From Euplotes cf. woodruffi 2 WChen-2021 (Eukaryota > Ciliophora > Spirotrichea > Euplotida > Euplotidae), in the NCBI GenBank assembly GCA_021441665.1, contig JAGYYN010041743.1:1-25805 (forward strand): DNA of 25,805 nt. Reading direction: 5' to 3'. The position numbers were made by a program, and so were the translations under genes. Below are positions 1-8,288 of the stretch, in pieces. Each line of letters begins with the position of its first letter. The stretch's first letter is position 1. The notes below the pieces were generated by a model. It saw only the letters and a program-made list of their open reading frames with translations. It was not told the DNA's origin and ran no database searches.

Positions 1-240
1 GGATGGTTGGTCGAGTCCATCCTCCAATCGCAGTATTTTCCGAGTTTCATGTGGGTCATCAGAGACTTTGCACTCCAATTAGTGGACAGTGAAGGCGAAG
101 TCATGACTCCTAAAGACTACCTCGAAAAGGCACTAGAGACCTGAAGCCCCGACCCCGACTCCAGGCCCCATATTGGCTTAAATGCCATATTTTTATTTAT
201 GGGAAGCAATAATAGAGCTTGGATCAGCAAGAATTATTAG
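1..240 (+). CDS. Guanylate-binding-protein-like GTPase, 3' fragment (5' cut by window edge)
   Basis: Frame 1 is open from the first base to TAG at 238-240 when TGA (at 151) is read as Cys. The start encodes FPSFMWVIRDFALQL followed by a TPKDYLEKALE stretch. This matches the end of the GTP-binding domain of guanylate-binding proteins (human GBP1 has FFPDFVWTLRDF and a PDEYL segment). Atlastins have a different sequence here. The family are large dynamin-related GTPases. The homology stops at about base 150. What follows is a Pro/Asp-rich run (SPDPDSRP), then an unrecognisable tail, and composition changes sharply near base 180. The fragment may run into an intron or a frameshift (the next frame stays open to 400), or it may be a broken gene. 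The family call rests on about 45 residues. Confidence 0.6.
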
Positions 241-591
241 GGAAGAAAGGGAGAGATACGATGGTTGGAGTGATTTGCAGGCGAGGTGGGTTCAGAGTGA
301 TTTGGAAAGAATGTTTAGAGAATTTATTTTAGTTTATAGATTTTTTATAATTTTCAATGGGGTTGAGGGAAAGGGAGTTTGGATTGATTATTTACGATAA
401 TAGGTTTTGAGCAGATTTTAGGTCAAAATTTAATAATTTTTTGTATGAATTTTTACACGAAGATTTTAGTGCACACATACAGTTACAATATGGTATTTAA
501 AGTATTATTTTTTATGATTAGTGAGAGGGGCAATTCAACCTCAAATTTAATATAAAATTATCATTACTTTAAAAATAATGGTTCTCCTCAG

Positions 592-789
592 TTTGGAACC
601 AGTGAAGACGATTATGAAGATAACGACTATTACCATGAAAGCAGGGATCCATTTCTATCCAATAAAATGGAGAATAAACGCAAATTAATTGCGAAGGTCG
701 AAAAGGCATATACTTTTTGAAACACAGTATTTTCAATCTTGCTGCTGTTGACCTGATTATCTGGTTTGAGTGGCATGGAGATGAGATAG
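592..789 (+). CDS. Possible terminal exon: acidic/tyrosine-rich stretch then one transmembrane helix
   Basis: An acceptor-like CTCCTCAG ends at 591. The frame that starts at 592 runs to TAG at 787-789 and crosses two TGA codons (718, 754) read as Cys. It encodes an Asp/Glu/Tyr-rich start (TSEDDYEDNDYYHESRD), a basic linker and a hydrophobic stretch (NTVFSILLLLTCLSGLSG) like a membrane anchor. It could be the last exon of the GTPase that starts upstream, but no clear donor was found, so the link is conjecture. The opposite strand is also open (630-824), but that protein looks less natural. Confidence 0.3.
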
Positions 790-1405
790 CAAATAAAAAT
801 ATAGTGCCTGAGTGATCTCTTCATGCAAATCCTGCCTTGATAACTCCTGATCCGTTATCGATAACGATTGACTGATGTCCATATCAATCTCCATATTGAT
901 GTTCAATTTTAATATTAACTTATATTACAAATTAGTTGAAATGATTTGATAGAGTCTAATGTATGCTTTACAGCATGATATTTAAATATAAGCTTAGTAT
1001 AACTCAGACTCTGAGTAGTGAAATACTAAATTAATAAATGATAAACTTAAATTTAGCTTCCAGCAGCAATTTGAAATACCATTCTTAATTTAAACACGAT
1101 GGTAAGAAAATGGAAAAATACTTACGTGAATCACATGTATATACATGATTTCAGGCGAGAAATAAGACCTTAATCTAGTTAGTGATTTTGTAAATATCAA
1201 AAATAAAAGTTCTAGCTGAATATAATTACAATTTTAAATCTGCTATTTCCAATTACTAATTTTAAGTTTGTGTTTTAAATTCAATACAAAGCAGGATATT
1301 ATCATTTGCGATATTATTTGTTACCATTCGGTAGCAATAAACTCGGTATTCGAATTAGCACGTAGCAATAAATTAAATATTTAAATACAGAACCATATCG
1401 TTCGG
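790..1405. other. Intergenic, AT-rich, no gene seen
   Basis: This stretch holds dense stops in all frames, even with TGA as sense, and no recognisable protein or RNA. It ends at the ATG of the phenylalanine hydroxylase gene, so it should hold that gene's promoter. An in-frame TAA at 1382-1384 fixes the upstream limit of the coding frame. Confidence 0.6.
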
Positions 1406-2869
1406 ATGAAGATCCGCTGAAAGTCATCAAACTTGACTCACTGGCTTTCAAAGAAGTACTCCACGATTCTCGGTAATACAAGCACAAGACTTAAGTCAGG
1501 TGAAGATGTCCAAAAAATTATTGAAAATAACGATAAAATGGGCGTCATTGTGACTTTAAAAGACGAAAGAGGGGGCCTTAAGCGACTTGTAAATGTTCTT
1601 GACTCACATCAGCTGAACCTGACTCACATCAGCTCAAAGCCTTCACAGTATTTAAAGAATGATCGATATGTTGACTTCTTAATCGACTTTGAAGCAGGTC
1701 AAAGCGATCGAGCGGTCGAGTCTGCGCTTTCAGAGCTCAAGAAGATATCGAGTTATTTTAAAATATACGAAACCCCTCAAGTGCCTTGGTTCCCTGTGAA
1801 TTACGCTGAACTTGATTCTATCGGCAAGACTACTTTACAAGCCGGAGACGGATTGATGATGGTTGACCATCCAGGATTTAAAGATAAAGTATATAGAGAA
1901 AGGAGGTCAGATTTCTATAAATTTAAATTACCGCAATAAAACTAAATAATTTGATGTAAATAAACACAACATGTATAGAAACTATATCTCAAAAGTCGCA
2001 ATGGAATATAGTATCCATGATCGAGAAATTACAAGAATTAAGTATACAGATACAGAGACTTCAGTATGGGGGCATTGCTATAAAAAGCTCAAAGAAGTGT
2101 ATGAGCATGGGGCATGAAAAGAACAGTAACATTTTACCCTTTCTTAGATATTTGGTTCACCTTACATGCATTTAATAGAAATCAAACTCTTGAACTTTTG
2201 GAGAAGGAATGCGGTTACTCAGAATATAATATTCCACAGCTTGAAGATATCACGAGATTTCTGAAGTCAAAGACAGGATGGAGATTACGGCCTGTTGCAG
2301 GTTTGTTAAGCCAGCGCGAGTTCTTAAATGGCCTCGCATTCAAGGTCTTTCATTCAACTCAGTACATCCGACATCATTCCAGGCCGGAGTATACTCCGGA
2401 ACCAGATATCGTGCACGAACTGATGGGACATGTTCCGATGTTTGCAGATCCGGACTTTAGCGACTTTTCACAGATGATCGGGCTTGCATCGCTTGGATGA
2501 TCTGATCTCTATCTTTCTAAACTAGCGACAATTTATTGGTTCACAGTCGAGTTCGGCATGTGCATTGAAGATGGTAAAAGAAAAGCCTATGGTGCAGGTG
2601 TCCTTTCAAGTTTCGGAGAGATGGCATGGGCACTTTCAGACGAACCGAAACTTTACCCCCTTGATTGTGAAGATGTTGCTGAGAATCACAGAAACTTCCC
2701 GATAAATTCAGTACAGCCTTATTATTTCCTTGCAAAGTCATACCAAGATGCAAAGCGCATGATTTATGAATATTCAAACCAGTCGCCGAGGCCATTTAAC
2801 TGATCATATAATCAAAAGACTGAGAGAATTGAAGTTGACAGAAAGATTAAAACTGTATTGCCGCATTAA
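1406..2869 (+). CDS. PAH: Phenylalanine 4-hydroxylase (aromatic amino acid hydroxylase)
   Basis: Predicted to convert phenylalanine to tyrosine using tetrahydrobiopterin, O2 and non-haem iron in the cytosol. Exons are 1406-1905, 1979-2125 and 2179-2869; introns of 73 and 53 nt have GT-AG ends and their phases close. The protein is 445 aa against 452 in human PAH. An N-terminal ACT domain (about residues 30-120, with a conserved [10 protein letters not shown]) precedes the catalytic domain. Iron ligands are His295 and His300 in HELMGH and Glu340 in WFTVEFG. Four in-frame TGA codons (residues 5, 213, 323, 424) are read as Cys. TGA213 falls on the Cys of the family's conserved THAC motif. ATG 1406 is the only ATG after the upstream TAA at 1382. 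The ACT domain favours PAH over tyrosine or tryptophan hydroxylase. The gene needs no frameshift and ends CAT-TAA. Confidence 0.95.
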
Positions 2870-3132
2870 AATTTGTGGACTCAAAGACAAAATTCAATAG
2901 ATATTTTTTTTACCTTACTTTATTGATTTGTCATTTTTATATAATATTAAATTAATAAAATACATTGTTTAATAAAAAAAAGAAAAATATAAAGATGTTA
3001 ATTATTTACAATAATATTTTATTGATGATTATTTTTAATTGAATACTTAAACTGAAATTTGAATTAGCAATAGTCGTCTATCCTGCTCGACATTGACATT
3101 GCATTTTTTGTCGGACCTATATGCGTGTTAAA
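2870..3132. other. Convergent 3' spacer between PAH and the importin gene
   Basis: This is about 263 bp of very AT-rich DNA between two convergent gene ends. It contains one TTCAAT (near 2894) and one ATTGAA (near 3041) in opposite orientation, and no coding potential. It should hold both 3' untranslated regions. Confidence 0.5.
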
Positions 3133-6100
3133 CTACTTGACTTTCAGATTGTTTTTAAATAGCTTACATTTATATTGTGTCGTGTCAATCTGTTCTTCAT
3201 CAAAAAGTTCACTGACGTTGTGTTGTTGCATCAGAGCTGCAAATACTCCTGCACATCCAAGTTTCTATGAAATGAAATTACATGTCTTACCTGTGCAGCC
3301 TCGAGTGTCTTGTCATAGTCAAATGCCATTCATGCTTCAAAACTTTCAGCGACTTCGAGTCTCTGATAGTGATTCAAGCCAGAGCTACCAACCGCAGTTG
3401 CTGCTTCACGAACGAAGTCTTCGATGACATCACTGATTGGCAGGCTTCAGTTGAGCACATGCTTAATAATCTTGAATGCGCACATAGCTTCAGTTGTTGC
3501 GTAGTCATGACTCGACAGCTGCAGCACTCTGAGAGTTAACCTGTTGAACTCGCTTAACAAGCTGCAGCGGTTCGATGGTGCAGCTAACAGCGACTGCGTA
3601 TCAGCTTCGATAACAGTTTCAATCAACTCACAAATCTGTGAGAAACTGATAGCCGGCAGAGCAGCTGAAGTACAGTCTGGGCTTTCGCTATGATGAAGGA
3701 TAAAAAATTGAAATGTAAAGAATCTAATAGTGACTTACAGCATTGTGTTGCAGTTTTCGATCATTTTGAAGATTAAATTTTTGATATTTGGAGTTACTCC
3801 TTCAAGTCCTCTGACTAAAGCGCTAAGGCAATCAATGACAAGCGGTATTCAGTCTTCTTTAGTAGTATTTACTGCATCACTTAGTAGTGGCATTACTTTT
3901 TGCTCTATTTTATTTAATAATCTTGCTATAGCTTTCAGCAGATTCAATGACATTTGAAAGTATGAGTACTCAGTTGTATACTGAAGTTCCTGTTGAAATC
4001 AAATGTCTTTCGTAAATCTGTTCTCACAGTTCAACGATAAATGGAAGAGTGCAGTACTCATAATAATCGAATACTTCTTGGAATGCTGAAACGATATCTG
4101 GCTGGTTGTGTTCCATCAGTAAGATATAGTTGTAAAGGATCTCTCTAAATCCAAGATTTTAGCTGTTTGTAATTTTTTAGTAAATAATATTTCCTTACTG
4201 AATAAAAGGCTCAAAATCTTCGATTACTTCGTTGTTCGTAATTACTTTAGGAAGCAGTAGTGCTGACTGGTACTTGATACATTCTCAGCTGCTTGATAGA
4301 AATCCTGAAAGTTCGTTTGTTTGACTGACTCCATCCGAGTAAAGACACCTAAAATAATTCGTGTTAAAATTTAAAAACACCATAGAGCCTTAATGTCTTC
4401 CTAATTTAGCGATTTTAACTACAAGCAGCCTACCTTGCGATTTTATTTGATTGTTGGTGTTTCCCAGTCCATCATCGAGTACTCTTCAAATAAGTTGAGG
4501 ATTCTGTATATTAAAATATTTCGTTCTATGCTGAGCATAGAATCACCAGTGAACCCTGAAAGTATCTCGAATAGCTTATTAAGATCTTTATAGTAAGAAT
4601 CGCATGCTACAAGTGCTGGAGACAGAGATGCAAGCAGCACAAGCAGTCCGTCTTTAACTTTGTAGCTGACTTCTCAACTGTCAAAGGTATTCTGAATATG
4701 ACTTACTCAGAACTGCAGCAGCTCATTGATATAGCACGAGTTGGCTCGCTTTGAAAATATCGGACTAATAACGACGCTGATAAAATCGATGATCGAGTTT
4801 TTAAGCGTATCTCAGTCTTCTTTATCCGATCTGTTGGCATTGATGAATTCAATCGGATTATCGATAAAGTTCTGCACTTCAAAATCTACATTTGCAGTGA
4901 TCAACACTAAAAACTGTACCTTCGAGCATTAAATACTGGAACAAATCGTGCTTAATGAGTTCGATTCATTGCGGTATGATTTCAGAACCAATTTTAGTGA
5001 TTCTGACAGTATCTCACAGGAATTGCACTCAGATTTGGATTTGTTTCTTTCACGAACTTCCTTCTGCTGTTAGGAGATTAGTATTATATTTTGTTGTATT
5101 TAGATTTTATAAGAAATGGTTTTAATCAATAAAGAGAATTTATTTGTGATGACGGATACTTCAGCTTACCTTTATGAATAACTTCATAACAGTACTCTGC
5201 GATTGGCTTCAGATAGACGTCAACAAATTGGTCATGAATGTGGTACTTGTCATAGCTCAGGCTCTCAGTATTTCCATACTTTTGAAGAACCCAGTGAAAG
5301 TATTTTAAAGCTTTATTTTTCAGCTGAATTTCTAAATAACTTAAAGAAGAGCCTTTGCGATCTTCGATGCTGGAATCAGGAATATTTAGCAATTGTAAGT
5401 CTGCAGTTGCTTCACCTCGATCGAGTCGTCTTTCTTGTTGGGTATCAGTTCAAGTGACGTTTGAGTATAGTATCTGGCTAAATATCTCTGAAAGATAGAA
5501 GATACTATTTTCACTAATATTTGAAATCAAAATTTTAGATGTGAAGATCTTCATTTTATAAGATTCGTCTCATTTTTCGTCTTCGAGTATTTTCATAATG
5601 CTGACGAGAGGTTCATGCAACCTATCACATATGTGTTGTAACTGTTTTGTCTCTGATTTAAGCCTCTTGAAGTATGAGTTGTAAATTATTAAAGTCAGCA
5701 TCACCTGCTTGACTGTAGATTCGGTGAGGTTTAGTCAAAAATGTTCTTCAAGGCTTTCCCAGTTTTCAGGGTAGTCGACAGCCATTATTTCTGTTAAGGC
5801 TCATAGCAAGATTGGAAACCGCGGGTTTTGCTCTGTTATTCACTCAATCGTATGAATGAGAGCTAAATTTATCATGATTATATGCCTTGAAAAGCTAATT
5901 ATTTGGATTGTAGATTAAGTCGTACTATTTTTAATGCTTTGCTTTACTTCCTCACTCACTCTCATCCTGCTGTCGCTTGCTTGGTATGTAAGATACTATT
6001 TAGAGTTAGAGGGTTGGCTTACAGAATCATCTGCATGGACACTTTGAATGTACTTCCAGTTGTCAGTCACGATATTTTTAAACTGAATAGCTGCAGAGAT

Positions 6101-6280
6101 TCAAACGTCAATAGTCTTATTGCAGTTGTATTTGTCATCAGCAGCGATAGTCAGTAATGATTCTCAAAATCCGTCGATGTTGATTGCATTTTGAATTTCG
6201 GCTTCAGCAGTTCTGCGGATATCATTATTTGGTGATGCGCATTGTTCTAATAATCAAACAAGAGTCGAAATCATATCCAT
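3133..6280 (-). CDS. Importin-beta family receptor, IPO7/IPO8 (yeast Sxm1/Nmd5) type
   Basis: A HEAT-repeat nuclear transport receptor that would carry cargo through nuclear pores under Ran control. The model is complete: start ATG at 6280-6278 and nine exons, 6280-6023, 5995-5926, 5862-5170, 5066-4920, 4885-4434, 4348-4199, 4144-3739, 3687-3291 and 3264-3133. The eight introns are 26-103 nt and every phase closes. Two +1 shifts, at AAA-TAA after residues 536 and 667, are needed. The product is 900 aa (human IPO8 is about 1,037). The N-terminus (MDMISTLVCLLEQCAS, RRTAEAEIQNAI) is importin-beta-like. VDYPENW matches HDFPGHW of IPO8, and LKNKALKYFHWVLQKYG matches its WALHIVARLFERYG segment. Many in-frame TGA codons read as Cys. 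It ends AAG-TAG. It is divergent from the 6421 gene across a 140-bp shared upstream region. The exact paralogue cannot be fixed. Confidence 0.85.
3910..3915 (-). other. +1 frameshift site AAA-TAA-A (importin)
   Basis: Codon 667. The frame before it ends ESAESYSKIIK and the frame after it begins KIEQKVMPLLSDAV. Exon 7 (406 nt) closes in phase only if one base is skipped. Confidence 0.88.
4443..4448 (-). other. +1 frameshift site AAA-TAA-A (importin)
   Basis: AAA at 4448-4446 is codon 536 and is followed by TAA. Skipping one T opens the frame KIAR to the next donor at 4433 and leaves the phase that exon 6 needs. The importin alignment continues across the site. Confidence 0.88.
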
Positions 6281-6420
6281 AAAGTTAATTTATTATAGAC
6301 TAAAATTCAACTTGTGCTTTTAAATAATAAGTTATATTATACACAAGTTCACCATCAGCGCGAGTTGGTTTGAAATGATTATTCATCAAATAAAATAATA
6401 TTTTTTTCGTATAATTCATA
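6281..6420. promoter_or_regulatory. Divergent 5' spacer between importin and the 6421 gene
   Basis: A 140-bp AT-rich region between two outward-facing start codons; it must hold both upstream regions. TATA-like AT runs lie near 6350 and 6400. No defined element can be proven from sequence alone. Confidence 0.4.
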
Positions 6421-8284
6421 ATGGAAAATAATCAAGACCAGATAAGTAAAGTTGCAAAGCTCAAAATAGATACAAATCCTCCACTTGTATGTTAATTTTC
6501 TGTAATTTTACTTAATAACAGTAATAAATTATTTCTTGTTAATTTGGAGTGCTTTTGCACGTAAAGCAATATTAAAAATATGAATAATTAGCAGTTAGTT
6601 AATCAGGCAGAGTTTGTTAACTTTTATAGCTCCAAAATAACAGCCAGATTGTTAAGGCGAACTCAAAAATTGAGTTCAAGCCAGGCCAAATTCTAAAATA
6701 CAAATAACTTTATGAAGCTATACGACGATAAAAACGATATCAAGAGCCAAACTCGAATTCTTCATGAAGCTCAATCCGGCGTGAATAAAGAGACTGCTCT
6801 TAAGAGGTATTTATTAGCAGACACGAGCTCTCAGAAAGCGAGGAAAGAAAGGTACAGCTTTTATTCTTATTGACTCTAGTTGTAGAAATGTGAGGAAAGT
6901 CAGCAACTTCTCAACCACGTTCTCTGAGAACTAAAATAGCCTTCGCTGAGACTAAAAATAAGTCGCATCTTTCTTCAAGTAAAGTGTTGCTAATAAAAAT
7001 ACAGAACATTCGCAGAAATAGCACAATCAGCGCATTTAAAAGGAGAGACAACAGCGTTGGTTTGAGATTTGGAAGAATTAGTGATAACAACCACCGGTCG
7101 CTTGCAAGTGAATGAGGCGATGGCCATCTTAACTCGGATGCTCAATCGATTTGAACCACAATTACATCATTTTCCAGAAAAAACAAAGCAGTTAGACCGT
7201 CTTCGAAAAATTCATTAATTAAGCGAAACCTCGAGTTGCTGGACAAAGTCAGCAACCCGCAGTTTAGATTTTTGAAGCGTAAAAGAAAAGAAAACGGCAT
7301 TTACTCGGAAATAAGAAGCCATCTTTCAAAAATGACGAAGATTACCAAAGGGTCCAAAGTATCTTCAAAGACATACACAGGTAAGTGCGTGTCTGACTCA
7401 CAGTACAGAGCAAACAAACGCAGCTGAAGTTGAGTGCATCCACTGCAAGCAGGACATGTCCAGTTGGATTAAGTCTCCAACTGAAGTCTTGCTTGAAGAA
7501 TTCCTCAAGCAAATATTTATTAACGAGTTCACCGACCAAGAAAAGTAAGTTTTCTACATGCAAACGTACAGAGTCGAAGAAATAGAGCATATATGACAAA
7601 AGTGACTTATTAAGAAGTACTTCGACAACGATCCAGAGTTGTACCAGAAATTCTGCAAAGCCTGTTCTCTCGAGCTCCAGCGCAAAGAAGCAATAAGCCT
7701 GAACACAGCTAAGCCTGAAAATGATAGCAAAAACGAGGCAAAGCCAGAAACCACTGAAATGAATAAAACATGAGTTCTACCGAGGCTAAACTACACGATG
7801 AAGGATAAGTCTCTAGAATACAGAAAGACTAGAGAGTTCCAGGACAAGTACCAATCAGTGATAAACCACTATTCGAAGGAGTTTCCAAACCCCGTCGTTC
7901 CAGTCGAAGTCGAGATGAAATGGCAAAAGGTCTACGATACTTTATTTGGCGACGGTAATCGATAAAATACAATTTGTTACTTTTACCAATCTTCATTCAA
8001 CTTTGCGATTTGCTATTGAAAACAGCAGCTAAGTGCATTTAGAACTCAGACGCAAAGTGGAAAGCTGGTACTATTCAGTGCCGACGTCAACGATGAAGGA
8101 CTCCTTCAGGCCGCATGCTTCTCAGTACAGAAAGGAAAGAGTTAAATATCATAAAAAGAAAAGCGAGTTTTCGAGCTTCGCAGACGCAACGTTTAAAGGA
8201 GGAGTCATTGATAGACCTCTACTTGATCCAGTTGCCCCTGCTGTCAAAGTTGACCTGGACGATGCTGCTGATTCAAAAACTTAA
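6421..8284 (+). CDS. Unrecognised basic protein with three CxxC knuckles
   Basis: Function not recognised. Model: exons 6421-6486, 6630-6851, 6880-7380, 7409-7544, 7572-7954 and 8043-8284, giving about 515 aa. Introns are 143, 28, 28, 27 and 88 nt. A +1 shift at AAA-TAA (codon 47) is well supported. A second at AAC-TAA (codon 113) is needed for exon 3 to close in phase. The first half is Lys/Arg/Ser-rich and probably disordered. The middle holds CIHC, then CQKC about 40 residues later (both Cys TGA-encoded), then CKAC. This suggests a zinc-binding module, but the spacing matches no family I can name. The C-terminal third is charged (KSLEYRKTREFQDKYQSV, VEMKWQKVYDTLF) and better ordered. Stop is TAA at 8282, and the next possible ATG lies 4 bp later. 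Confidence 0.72.
6702..6707 (+). other. +1 frameshift site AAA-TAA-C (6421 gene)
   Basis: After codon 47 (…GQILKYK) the zero frame soon stops. The +1 frame gives NFMKLYDDKNDIKSQTRIL and stays open to the next donor at 6852. Confidence 0.82.
6929..6934 (+). other. Candidate +1 frameshift site AAC-TAA-A (6421 gene)
   Basis: Exon 3 (501 nt) stops at TAA 6932-6934 in the entering frame. The +1 frame is open to the donor at 7381, where the phase fits. The preceding codon is AAC, not AAA, so this is weaker. No GT-AG intron with matching phase was found as an alternative. Confidence 0.5.
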
Positions 8285-8288
8285 TTAA

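Noticed and set aside
2114-2500. Reading TGA as tryptophan or as stop
   Set aside because: As stop it breaks PAH in three places inside conserved motifs. As Trp it puts Trp at conserved Cys positions and at zinc ligands. Cys fits all of these.
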